Notes under the pieces: model-generated
Database searches by the model: none
Told to the model about the DNA's origin: nothing
What the model saw: only the letters and a program-made list of their open reading frames with translations
Shown: piece after piece, positions 9,108 to 17,056 of the stretch
How the letters are laid out: every line of letters begins with the position of its first letter
Position numbering within the stretch: position 1 is the stretch's first letter
Position numbers and translations under genes: made by a program
NCBI RefSeq assembly: GCF_026163695.1
Contig: NZ_JAOTID010000001.1
Span: forward strand, 62,001 to 126,000
Direction of reading: 5' to 3'
DNA length: 64,000 nt
Origin: Shumkonia mesophila
GTDB lineage: Bacteria; Pseudomonadota; Alphaproteobacteria; Rhodospirillales; Shumkoniaceae

Positions 9108-9878
9108 TCAGCCCTTGTCGTATTCGTCGTGGCGTCGCAGCCAGTAGCCCGTCTCGTTGCGCCCCTTGGGCGCGCGGTCGAGCCACGGGTACATGCCCCA
9201 GATGGCGTCCACACCGCGGGAGTAGGCGGAATAGGTGTGGTAGACGATGCCGTCCTCGAGCGCGAACGCGCTCACGCCCGGCCTCTCTCTCGCGTAGGTG
9301 GGCACGTCGGTGCCGGCCATGGTGGCGCCCTTGGCAGCCCCGTCGGATGTCTTGCGCGAGGCTATCCCGGGCGGCAACGCCGGCTCGCGCTGGTAGTTGT
9401 ACTCGATGCCCTGGCGCTGTTGCTCCTCGCTGAACCCCACGCTGAAATCGAAGTTGAAGTCGCTGCCGAAGGACGACGCCCAGGGGAACGTCCATCCCAT
9501 CCGCCGCTTGTATTCGTTGAGCTTGGCCAGCGGCGCCCGGGACACCGACGTGAACGCGACGTCGTGGGCCTCCAGGTGGACGACGATGCCGTTGAAGCCG
9601 TCGGCGATCGCCGAGCAGGACGGGCATCCCGACTTGTAGTCGGGCCCGAACATGAAGTGATAGACAAGCAGCTGCGAGCGCCCCCGGAAGAGGTCGGCCA
9701 GCGAGGCGCTCCCCCCGTCGGTTTCGAAGCTGTACTCCTTGTCGATCTTGACCCACGGCAGTTCCTGGCGCCGCCGCGCCAGTTCGTCGCCCAACCGCGT
9801 CAGCTCCTTCTCCGCCTCGAGCAGATCGAGCCGCGCCGCCAGCCATTCCTTGCGTGTTCCGGTCTTGTGCTTCGTCAT
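9108..9878 (-). CDS. DUF899-family thioredoxin-like protein
   Basis: A 256-residue cytoplasmic protein of the DUF899 (thioredoxin-fold) family. The N-terminal helix RKEWLAARLDLLEAEKEL, the DLFRGRSQLLVYHFMFGPD strand and a CPSC thiol pair (KSGCPSCSAIADGF) are family hallmarks; the C-terminal half carries the FALEDGIVYHTYSAYSRG motif. The CxxC suggests a redox or disulfide role, though no reaction is established for the family. AAGGAGAAA precedes the ATG. It is divergent from the HTH gene at 9973, which may regulate it, and is followed by the small membrane protein. Confidence 0.9.
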   Translation of the reverse strand: MTKHKTGTRKEWLAARLDLLEAEKELTRLGDELARRRQELPWVKIDKEYSFETDGGSASLADLFRGRSQLLVYHFMFGPDYKSGCPSCSAIADGFNGIVVHLEAHDVAFTSVSRAPLAKLNEYKRRMGWTFPWASSFGSDFNFDFSVGFSEEQQRQGIEYNYQREPALPPGIASRKTSDGAAKGATMAGTDVPTYARERPGVSAFALEDGIVYHTYSAYSRGVDAIWGMYPWLDRAPKGRNETGYWLRRHDEYDKG

Positions 9879-9972
9879 CCCGTTTCTCCTTGCGTGTTGG
9901 GTTAATCGTCGTGAGATTGATTATCGGTAGCGAATTCGAACGGTGGGGAGTGACAAGTGTGTCGGGATTCCG

Positions 9973-11193
9973 ATGGACCCGCTGATCGGGGCGGCGGCCC
10001 GCGCGCTCGCCGCGGGTGATGCGCTGGGCGCACTGAACCGGGTTGCGTTGCGCGACGACGCGCCCGCGCTGGCGCTGCGCGGCATCGCCATGGCGCAGTT
10101 GGGCGATCTCGAGCGGGCAAGGGCCCTCGTGCGGCGCGCGGCCCGCGCCTTCGGTTCGAAAGACGCCGTGGCCCGGGCGCGGTGCGTCGTCGCCGAGGCC
10201 GAGATCGCGCTGGTTTCGCGCGACCTGGGCTGGCCCGCCAAGGCGCTCGATGCCGCTCGCGCGACGCTTGAAGGGGCGGGCGATCGGCTGAACGCCGCGC
10301 ATGCGCGTTATCTCGAGGCCCGGCGTCTGCTGCTGATCGGGCGTCTCGACGAGGCCGAGCGGACATTGGCCGGGCTCGACCCCGCGCCCTTCCCGCCGGC
10401 CTTGCGGGCCGCCCACGAACTGGTCGTCGCCGGGATCGCCATGCGGCGCCTGCGCACGAAGCCGGCGCGCGCCGCCCTCGCCCGGGCCGGGCGCGCCGCC
10501 GGGCACGCCGGCAACCCCGGGCTGGCGGCGGAGATCGACAGCGCGTCCCTCGTGCTCGATACGCCCGCGGCGCGCCTGCTTGCCGGGGGCAAGGAGCGCC
10601 CGCTGCGGCTCGAGGAGGTCGAGGCGTTGCTGGCCGGCAACACGCTCGTCGTCGACGCCTGCCGTCATGTGGTGCGGGACACCCGCATGGCGGTATCGCT
10701 GGTCCGGCGCCCGGTGCTGTTCGCGCTCGCCCGCGCGCTGGGCGAGGCGTGGCCCGGAGATGTGCCGAGGGCCACGCTCCTCGCCCGCGCCTTCCGGGCC
10801 AAGACCGCCGATGAATCGCATCGCCAACGGCTGCGGGTCGAGATGGGGCGGCTTCGCGCGGCGCTGCGTCCCCTGGCCGGCGTCAGCGCGACGAAGCGGG
10901 GGTTTGCGCTCTCGCCGCGCCACGCCCCCGAGATCGTCGTGCTGGCGCGGCCCATCGAAGAGAAACATGCGGCGGTGCTGGCCTTCCTCGCCGACGGCGA
11001 GTCATGGTCGAGCTCGGCCCTGGCGCTGGCGCTGGGGGCCAGTCCGCGTACCGTGCAGCGGGCGCTGGACTCGCTGGCCGTCGCCGGCAAGGCACAATCG
11101 TATGGCCGCGGGCGGGCCCGTCGCTGGGTGACCCCGCCGGTGCCGGGATTCACGACGACCTTGTTACTCCCCGCCCCGTTACCAAGTGACTAG
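9973..11193 (+). CDS. Helix-turn-helix regulator with helical repeat (TPR-like) N-terminal region
   Basis: A protein of about 406 residues. Residues about 1-210 are Ala/Arg/Leu-rich helical repeats resembling TPRs. The C-terminal 70 residues look like a winged HTH (AAVLAFLADGESWSSSALAL followed by GASPRTVQRALDSLAVAGK and an Arg-rich wing GRGRARRW). The reading frame extends to a GTG at 9943; I prefer the ATG at 9973 because neither has a strong ribosome-binding site and the repeats begin at MDPLIGAAARAL. Divergence from the DUF899 gene across a 94-bp gap suggests local control. The role as a regulator is inferred from the HTH only. Confidence 0.75.
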   Translation: MDPLIGAAARALAAGDALGALNRVALRDDAPALALRGIAMAQLGDLERARALVRRAARAFGSKDAVARARCVVAEAEIALVSRDLGWPAKALDAARATLEGAGDRLNAAHARYLEARRLLLIGRLDEAERTLAGLDPAPFPPALRAAHELVVAGIAMRRLRTKPARAALARAGRAAGHAGNPGLAAEIDSASLVLDTPAARLLAGGKERPLRLEEVEALLAGNTLVVDACRHVVRDTRMAVSLVRRPVLFALARALGEAWPGDVPRATLLARAFRAKTADESHRQRLRVEMGRLRAALRPLAGVSATKRGFALSPRHAPEIVVLARPIEEKHAAVLAFLADGESWSSSALALALGASPRTVQRALDSLAVAGKAQSYGRGRARRWVTPPVPGFTTTLLLPAPLPSD

Positions 11194-11220
11194 GATGAGA
11201 ACTCGGGACGGGAGAAAAAG

Positions 11221-11679
11221 ATGGAACTCGTGACCCATAAGAAATTGAAAAGCGGCCGGTTAATGCCGTGGGGAAAAGGCACGGTCGTTAGCGGAGCAAA
11301 GGGATTTGTCTTCCTTTGCGGAAACACGGCGACCGCTGACGATTATGATGCAACCGACAAAAAGGGAGGCTTCGTTGGCGATGCCGCCGCACAGTGGCAC
11401 GCAATTCTCGCCAACATCAAATCGGATTTGGAGGAACTCGGCAGCTCGCTCGAATATCTCATCAGGCTGACCATCTTTGTTAAGGGGCCCTTTCCCAATG
11501 GCGGCGTTCTGAGCTCTCCCCATTATCGCCTGGACGTGATGGACGAGTTCTTTGCTGAGCATTGTCCGAAGCATTGCAGCAATAACAACCCGCCGCCCTC
11601 GGAGGTGATCGGAGTTGCAGCGCTTGCACAACCCGACATCGTTGTTGAAATTGTTGCCGTCGCGGCGCTGCCGGACTGA
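11221..11679 (+). CDS. RidA/YjgF-like protein, probably lacking the catalytic arginine
   Basis: A 152-residue RidA-superfamily protein with the hallmarks GFVFLCGNTAT, WHAILANIKSDLEELGSSL and the terminal VIGVAALAQPDIVVEIVAVA strand. RidA enzymes hydrolyse reactive enamine/imine intermediates with an Arg just before that last strand; by eye that position is Ser here, so deaminase activity is doubtful and it may be one of the non-deaminating Rid subfamilies. The ribosome-binding site GGGAGAAAAAG is good. Codon usage is visibly richer in A and T than the neighbours, suggesting a different origin. Confidence 0.85.
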   Translation: MELVTHKKLKSGRLMPWGKGTVVSGAKGFVFLCGNTATADDYDATDKKGGFVGDAAAQWHAILANIKSDLEELGSSLEYLIRLTIFVKGPFPNGGVLSSPHYRLDVMDEFFAEHCPKHCSNNNPPPSEVIGVAALAQPDIVVEIVAVAALPD

Positions 11680-11708
11680 GCAGGGCCTCGGTGCCCCAGG
11701 ATAGACGC

Positions 11709-12362
11709 ATGAAACGATCAGCAGCCGAAATCCTTCGCGAGTATGGGCCCTTTCCGGGTGTCGAGACCGTGCATGGCGTCACCTACGACGGCCGGCATGT
11801 CTGGTTTGCATCCGGAGACAGGCTGAACGCCCTCGACCCGGCAAGCGGGAAGACGGTGCGCGAAATCGATGCCACCGCGCTTGCCGGGTCGGCCTTCGAC
11901 GGCAAGCACCTGTTTCAGCTGGCCGAGGACCGCATCCAGACGATCGATCCGAAGACCGGCCGCGTGCTCGCCACCATCCCGGCGCCCGAGGGCGACGGCA
12001 ACTCGGGCCTCGCCTGGGCCGAAGGGATGTTGTGGGTGGCGCAGTACCGGGACCGCAAGATCCACCAGGTCGATCCCCAAACAGGGGCGATTCTGCGCAC
12101 CATCGAGACCACCCGCTTCGTCACCGGGGTCACCTGGATCGACGGCGAGCTCTGGCACGGCACCTGGGAAGCCGACGAGAGCGATCTCAGGCGAATCGAT
12201 CCGCGAACGGGAGAGGTCCTCGAAAGGATCGAGATGCCGCCCGGCGTGGCCGTGTCGGGGCTCGAGTCCGATGGCGGCGAGCAGTTCTTCTGCGGAGGCG
12301 GAAGCGGCGGGAAGGTGAGAGCCGTCCGCCGGCCCCGGCGAGCCTCCATCTCGACCGGATGA
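11709..12362 (+). CDS. Beta-propeller (glutamine cyclotransferase/Vgb-like) protein
   Basis: A 217-residue protein built of about five repeats of a pattern such as GVTYDGRHVWFASGD followed by LNALDPASGK, typical of the PQQ/NHL-like blades in glutamine cyclotransferase-like proteins. No signal peptide is seen. The ATG at 11709 is preferred over an in-frame GTG at 11691, which lies 12 bp after the RidA-like gene. Its last codons run into a GntR-regulator remnant in another frame, but similar proteins also end close to the RAVRRPRR stretch, so it may be complete. Function unknown. Confidence 0.75.
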   Translation: MKRSAAEILREYGPFPGVETVHGVTYDGRHVWFASGDRLNALDPASGKTVREIDATALAGSAFDGKHLFQLAEDRIQTIDPKTGRVLATIPAPEGDGNSGLAWAEGMLWVAQYRDRKIHQVDPQTGAILRTIETTRFVTGVTWIDGELWHGTWEADESDLRRIDPRTGEVLERIEMPPGVAVSGLESDGGEQFFCGGGSGGKVRAVRRPRRASISTG

Positions 12363-12521
12363 GGGAAGAACATCGGCGGGTCGTCGAGGCGGTGACCGCG
12401 CAGGATGACACCGCGGCGCGGCAAGCCATCCGCGATCACCAACCTGCACGCCGGCGCGCAGAGAAAAGCGAAGGTCGATATCCTCGCGTACATCATCACC
12501 CTCCGCCCGGATATCCGATAA
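12341..12521 (+). pseudogene. Remnant of a GntR-family regulator (C-terminal FCD piece, frameshifted)
   Basis: Read in frame 2 (codons from 12341), the DNA encodes SLHLDRMREEHRRVVEAV followed by TAQDDTAARQAIRDH, the last helices of FCD-domain (FadR-type) regulators. The match then moves to frame 3 from about 12435, which gives NLHAGAQRKAKVDILAYI and a natural-looking end at TAA 12519-12521. The N-terminal HTH and most of the ligand domain are absent. It therefore appears to be the frameshifted tail of a deleted gene, fused against the 3' end of the beta-propeller gene. Confidence 0.65.
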
Positions 12522-13065
12522 CGGCCTCTTTCCGGCGGTCTATTCTTAGTAAGCCTCTTGGCAAGCCGCCTCTGCCGCGCCCGCCCACAAAACCGGCGGA
12601 CGCACCGGTGCGCCGCTTGTATCCATATCGCCGGCCGATCATCTCGTCGCACCCTGGTGCAAAGATCGTCGCGTTAAATCACCCTTCCTTAAGGAGTGCG
12701 TAGGCCGCCCGACACAACCGTCAGGCTGCCCCAACAGAGCCCTTGCCGGCCACCGGCAAGGATCCCTCCACGTCCGTGAAGCTCTCCCCGGCAGCGGCGC
12801 CACACACCAGACGGGTAGGGATCAAAAAAGCAGCATAATCCATGTTTTCGACGAAATGGTGACTTTCAATCTTTAGGAGAAGACATCAAAATGCAAAAAT
12901 ATCTTCAATAATAAAAATAGAATAAAGGCTTCTCGTTCCAATAAATGTCAGGAACGGTAGCGTTTTGGTGTGTGGACGCTAACTTCAAATTGGTATCATT
13001 ACTTGTGAGCGCCCCAATACTTGGGCCTCCCACAGGAACCTGGAAACACAAATCCGAGTGCCGCC
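12522..13065. promoter_or_regulatory. Intergenic region upstream of araD with hairpin and candidate AraC site
   Basis: 544 bp with no convincing gene. It contains a perfect 9-bp-stem hairpin CCTTGCCGG-CCA-CCGGCAAGG at 12741-12761 (no T-run after it) and a candidate AraC operator at 12839-12871. A strongly AT-rich stretch at about 12880-12935 probably holds the araDA promoter. Confidence 0.6.
12839..12871 (+). promoter_or_regulatory. Candidate AraC operator upstream of araD-araA
   Basis: Matches TCCATGT-N9-AATGSTG exactly (TCCATGT at 12839, AATGGTG at 12855-12861). About 23 of 33 positions agree with the ytfQ-side copy at 26409. It lies about 195 bp before the araD start, in the same orientation relative to its gene as the other copies. 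Confidence 0.65.
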
Positions 13066-13818
13066 ATGTTGCTCGATAAGCTGCGCGGGGCCGTGTGCGA
13101 GGCCAACCTGGAACTGAACCGCCGGGGCATCGTGCTCTACACATGGGGCAACGTCAGCGGCATCGATCGCGGGCGCGGCCTGGTGGTCATCAAGCCGTCG
13201 GGGATTCCCTACGAGGAGATGCGGCCGGAACACATGGTTGTGGTCGATCTCGACAACCGCGTCGTCGAGGGGGATTTGCGGCCGTCGTCGGACACCCGCA
13301 CGCATACCGTTCTTTATCGCGCCTTTCCGCAGATCGGCGGCATCGCCCACACCCATTCCGTCCACGCCGTGGCTTGGGCCCAAGCCAGGCGGCCCGTGCC
13401 GTGCCTCGGCACGACGCACGCCGATCACTGCGCCGGCCCGATTCCCTGCACCGCCGCGCTGACGCCCGAGGAAGTCGGCAGGGACTACGAGGCGGAAACC
13501 GGGGACGCCATCGTGCGGCGCTTCGCTGACGATCGGTTGGATCCGATGGCCGTACCGATGGTCCTGGTGGCCGGGCACGGGCCGTTTGCCTGGGGCCCTT
13601 CGCCGGACGAGGCGGTGCGCAACGCCGTCATCCTCGAGGAAACCGCCCGCATGGCCACCCTGACCACCGTGGTGGCGGGAAGTCCGCAGCCATTGGAGGA
13701 TTACATCCTCTCCTACCACTACGAGCGCAAGCACGGGAAAGACGCCTGGTATGGCCAGCCGGAGACGCCGTCGGGCTCCTCGCGAAAGCGGCCACCACGG
13801 AATCGGGGCAACGTTTGA
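13066..13818 (+). CDS. araD: L-ribulose-5-phosphate 4-epimerase
   Basis: Converts L-ribulose 5-phosphate to D-xylulose 5-phosphate, the last specific step of L-arabinose catabolism. It has 250 residues; the class II aldolase/epimerase fold is evident from TWGNVSGIDR, KPSGIPYEEM, PSSDTRTHTVLY, the metal-binding HTHSVHA pair and later HGPFAWGPSPDEAV. The line-up with E. coli AraD, including THADH after the zinc site, is close from end to end, which favours AraD over fuculose-phosphate aldolase. I use the ATG at 13066 because it starts the homology. It is followed by araA with only 16 bp between. Confidence 0.93.
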   Translation: MLLDKLRGAVCEANLELNRRGIVLYTWGNVSGIDRGRGLVVIKPSGIPYEEMRPEHMVVVDLDNRVVEGDLRPSSDTRTHTVLYRAFPQIGGIAHTHSVHAVAWAQARRPVPCLGTTHADHCAGPIPCTAALTPEEVGRDYEAETGDAIVRRFADDRLDPMAVPMVLVAGHGPFAWGPSPDEAVRNAVILEETARMATLTTVVAGSPQPLEDYILSYHYERKHGKDAWYGQPETPSGSSRKRPPRNRGNV

Positions 13819-13834
13819 ACTTGGGGAGAACGCG

Positions 13835-15232
13835 ATGATGACGTCACAAAAACCGGTCATCGGGCTGCTGGGTATCATGCAGGAGCTCTATGACGACATG
13901 CTCCCCGGCATCACCCAGCGCCAGGAGGACTATGCCCGTCAGGTGGCCAAGCGCCTTGCCGATCAGGTTGACGTCCGTTTCCCCGGCGCCGCCCGCAATC
14001 GCGACGACATCGAGCGCATCATGCGCGGCTTCGAGGCCGACGACTGCGAGGGAATCATGGTCGTCAATCTGACCTATGGCCCGGCCCTGCGCATCGTCAA
14101 CGCGTTCCGCGACGTCCGGCTGCCGGTCATGCTGGCCAACATCCAGCCCGAACAGGCGGTGACCGCCGGCTGGGACATGTCGAACCTCACCTACAACCAG
14201 GGCGTCCACGGCGCCCAGGACACCGCCAATTCGCTGATGCGCTTGGGCGTGCGCTTCAAGGTGATCACCGACGACTGGCGGGCCGACAGTTTCGCCAAGT
14301 CCGTCGGCGACTTCGCCTGCGCTGCCCGGGCGGTCAAGCGCATGCGCAAGGCGCGCGTCGCCATCATCGGCCAGATGCCCGGCATGGGCGACATCCTGAC
14401 CGACCCCCACGCCTTCATGCGCAGGCTGGGGCCGCAGGTCGATCACGTGAACATCGGCCTCATCGCCCAGGCGATGGAGGGCGTCAAGGGCGCCGAGATC
14501 GACGCCGTGATCGCCGCCAACCGCAAGAATTTCGAGATCGACGAGGCCATCACCGAGGAAAGCCACCGCTACGCGGCCCGCCTTCAGGTGGCGATCAAGA
14601 CGGTCGTCGATGCCGGCGGTTACGACGCCTGGAGCCTGTACTTCGACCAGATCGGCCTCGATGGGCGTTTCCGCCAGACCCACATGATGGCCGCCTCCAA
14701 CCTGATGGCCGAGGGATACGGCTATTCGGCGGAGGGGGATTCGTCCTGCGCCAGCCTGATGGTCGCCGGCTATGGCCTGGCCCCCGATCCGCACTTCACC
14801 GAAATGTACGCCATGGACTTCCCGCTCGACGCCGTGCTGCAAAGCCACATGGGCGAGGGCAACTGGAAGGTCGCCCGCAAGGACAGGAAACCCCGTCTCA
14901 TCGACCGCCCGCTCGGCATCGGCGGGCTCGACAACCCGCCGACCGTGCTGTTCCAGGCCCAGCCCGGCCCGGCCACACTGGTCTCGCTGGTTCCGGTGGT
15001 GGGCGAGCACTACCGGCTGGTGGTCACCCAGGGCACCATCCTCGAAACCGACGAGCTTCCCAACGTCGAGATGCCCTATTTCATGATGCGCCCGCAGAAC
15101 GGCGTCCGCGAATGCCTCAACGGCTGGCTGCGCAACGGCGGCACCCACCACCAGGTGCTGCACCTGGGCGACACGCGGCCGCGCTGGCAGAGCTTCTGCG
15201 AGCTGCTGGGGATCGAGTACGCCGAGGTGTAG
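13835..15232 (+). CDS. araA: L-arabinose isomerase (divergent class)
   Basis: Interconverts L-arabinose and L-ribulose. It has 465 residues, shorter than the 500 of E. coli AraA, and the N-terminal half is divergent, but the C-terminal half has the family blocks GYGYSAEGDSSCA, QSHMGEGNW, PLGIGGLDNPP, and NGGTHHQVLHLGD, with the Glu/His residues used for metal binding. The ATG at 13835 has a GGGGAG ribosome-binding site. Cotranscribed with araD; araB is elsewhere in the locus, so the operon order differs from enteric araBAD. The position inside an arabinose regulon supports the substrate. Confidence 0.9.
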   Translation: MMTSQKPVIGLLGIMQELYDDMLPGITQRQEDYARQVAKRLADQVDVRFPGAARNRDDIERIMRGFEADDCEGIMVVNLTYGPALRIVNAFRDVRLPVMLANIQPEQAVTAGWDMSNLTYNQGVHGAQDTANSLMRLGVRFKVITDDWRADSFAKSVGDFACAARAVKRMRKARVAIIGQMPGMGDILTDPHAFMRRLGPQVDHVNIGLIAQAMEGVKGAEIDAVIAANRKNFEIDEAITEESHRYAARLQVAIKTVVDAGGYDAWSLYFDQIGLDGRFRQTHMMAASNLMAEGYGYSAEGDSSCASLMVAGYGLAPDPHFTEMYAMDFPLDAVLQSHMGEGNWKVARKDRKPRLIDRPLGIGGLDNPPTVLFQAQPGPATLVSLVPVVGEHYRLVVTQGTILETDELPNVEMPYFMMRPQNGVRECLNGWLRNGGTHHQVLHLGDTRPRWQSFCELLGIEYAEV

Positions 15233-15250
15233 GTCGTCGCCTCATTAACG

Positions 15251-15437
15251 CGTCATTCCGGACACGACTTTCCTCCAAATCTTTGATTTGGCTAGGAAAG
15301 TCTGTGATCCGGAATCCAGGGGCGAGTGATGGAGCGCTTGCCCTGGATTCCGGATCGCAAGGCTCGCCACCCGGTGCAGGATTTGACGCTTACGCGTCAA
15401 CTCTGTGCACCGGGCTCGCCTAACGTCCGGAATGACG
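15251..15437. repeat. 187-bp palindromic intergenic element with nested hairpins
   Basis: The ends are perfect 13-bp inverted repeats: CGTCATTCCGGAC (15251-15263) and GTCCGGAATGACG (15425-15437). Inside are further hairpins, including a 16-bp stem (15306-15321 with 15341-15356, GATCCGGAATCCAGGG), a CCAAATC-TTT-GATTTGG hairpin within TTTCCT...AGGAAA, and TTGACGC-TTAC-GCGTCAA near 15385-15402. It lies between the convergent araA and GH51 genes and could act as a two-way terminator. The form is that of a non-coding REP/MITE-type repeat; copy number elsewhere cannot be seen here. Confidence 0.85.
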
Positions 15438-15470
15438 GCGTAAATCTTTATAGGTACACGTCTTCCTGTC

Positions 15471-17021
15471 CTACCTCTCCACCCCCAACCGAATGACGTT
15501 CCACGAGGCTGGGGCCAGGGTCGCCGTCAGGTTCTGACCCTTGAGGGTAACGCGCTCCAACGGCCTCGGCCGGATGCGCTCGGGTTCCTTCCTGGTGTTC
15601 GCCGCCTTGAGGTCGCCGTCGTGCATCTCCAGGCCCTCGGTGAGCGAAAGCGCGCTGAAGTCCTTGGCCGTCACCTTCAGCGTCATTTCGGAATCGAGGC
15701 TGCGGTTGAGCGCAAAGAGGGTCAGGGATGCCGCCTCGGGATCATGAACCGCCGCGACCTTGAGATAGGGCACCGCCGGCATCGGGAAGGTGAGATCCTC
15801 GGCGCCGCGCGGGTCGTAGTAGGTGGCCGCGTAGGTCGGGGAATCGATCTTGGCCTTCAGCACGTGGCCGCGGCCGAAATTGCTGAAGTGAGCGAACGGA
15901 TAAAAGATGGTCTGGCGCCAAGCCGGGCCACCGGTTTCGGTCATGATCGGGGCGATGGCATTGACCAGCTGGGCCAGACAGGCCGCCTTCACCCGGTCGG
16001 CGTGATTGAGCAGCGACAGGCAGGCGCCGCCGAAGGTCAGCGCATCCTCCATGGAATAGACCTCTTCGAGGATCTCCGGTGCTACCGGCCAGTTTTCCTT
16101 GACCCGATCGGCACGGCTGCGTCGCGTCCGATACCAGACGTTCCACTCGTCGAAGCTGAGCATGATGCGCTTCGAAGACCGGCGCCGTGCCGACACGGCG
16201 TCGGCAATGGCGACGACCTCGTCGATGAAGGCGTCCATGAGGTCGGGGCTGGCCAGGAAGGCCGCGGTATCGCCGGCCCAATTGTTGAGGTAGGTGTGCA
16301 GCGAGATGTACTCGACGTGATCGAAGCAGTGGTCGAGCACCGTTTGCTCCCAGGCGCCGAAGGTCGGCATGGTGCGCCCCGAGGACCCGCAGGCCGCCAG
16401 CTCGATCGAGGGGTCGATCCACTTCATCATCTTGGCGGCCTCGACGGCCTTGCGGGCGTACTCGGTGGCGGTCTTGGCCTCCATCTGCCAGGGGCCGTCC
16501 ATTTCGTTGCCCAGGCACCAGAACTTCACCGCGTGGGGCTTCGCCCAGCCGTGCGCCTGGCGCAGGTCCGATAGGGCGGTGCCGCCCGGATGGTTGCAGT
16601 ATTCGACCAGGTTGCGGGCGGCATCGGCGTCCCGCGTGCCGAGGTTGACGGCCAGCATCGGCTCGATGCCGGCCAGCCGGCACCAGTCGATGAACTCGTT
16701 GGTGCCGAACGCGTTGGTTTCCGTCGACATCCACGCCAGGTCGAGACGCCGCGGCCGATCCCCGACGGGGCCGACGCCGTCCTCCCAGTTATAGCCCGAC
16801 ACGAAGTTGCCGCCGGGATAGCGCAGGATGGTCGGCGCCAGTTCGCGCACCAGATCCAGCACGTCCCGGCGAAATCCCTTGGCATCGGCCTTCGGGTGCC
16901 CGGGCTCGAACATGCCACCGTAGACGCAACGGCCGAGGTGTTCGGCAAAGGCGCCGAACAGGCGGGGGTCGGTTTGTCCGATCGTGAAGTCGGGGTGAAG
17001 AACGACGTTGGCGGTCAGCAT
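15471..17021 (-). CDS. GH51 alpha-L-arabinofuranosidase, cytoplasmic
   Basis: Releases terminal L-arabinose from arabino-oligosaccharides. About 516 residues, usual for GH51. The acid/base Glu is in WCLGNEMDGPW (E173 from this start) and the nucleophile Glu in LSFDEWNVWY (E292). The early block FGAFAEHLGRCVYGG is also family-typical. No signal peptide, so the sugar must first be imported, which fits the ABC transporter just upstream in the same operon. Start choice: ATG 17021 has GGAG at an 8-bp distance and begins the homology; ATGs at 17042 and 17057 are in frame, and the latter overlaps the stop of the ABC gene (TGATG). Confidence 0.93.
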   Translation of the reverse strand: MLTANVVLHPDFTIGQTDPRLFGAFAEHLGRCVYGGMFEPGHPKADAKGFRRDVLDLVRELAPTILRYPGGNFVSGYNWEDGVGPVGDRPRRLDLAWMSTETNAFGTNEFIDWCRLAGIEPMLAVNLGTRDADAARNLVEYCNHPGGTALSDLRQAHGWAKPHAVKFWCLGNEMDGPWQMEAKTATEYARKAVEAAKMMKWIDPSIELAACGSSGRTMPTFGAWEQTVLDHCFDHVEYISLHTYLNNWAGDTAAFLASPDLMDAFIDEVVAIADAVSARRRSSKRIMLSFDEWNVWYRTRRSRADRVKENWPVAPEILEEVYSMEDALTFGGACLSLLNHADRVKAACLAQLVNAIAPIMTETGGPAWRQTIFYPFAHFSNFGRGHVLKAKIDSPTYAATYYDPRGAEDLTFPMPAVPYLKVAAVHDPEAASLTLFALNRSLDSEMTLKVTAKDFSALSLTEGLEMHDGDLKAANTRKEPERIRPRPLERVTLKGQNLTATLAPASWNVIRLGVER

Positions 17022-17056
17022 TCCGGAATCTCCATTATTCATCGTCGCGGCCGCCA

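Noticed and set aside
12032-12703. 223-residue plus-strand frame including the GntR-like helices as a full gene
   Set aside because: Only residues after about 12341 look like FCD; the earlier part is a shadow of the beta-propeller gene and the later part leaves the homology, so a remnant fits better.
12741-12761. Rho-independent terminator before araD
   Set aside because: Perfect stem but no following T-run, so I list it only as a hairpin within the intergenic region.
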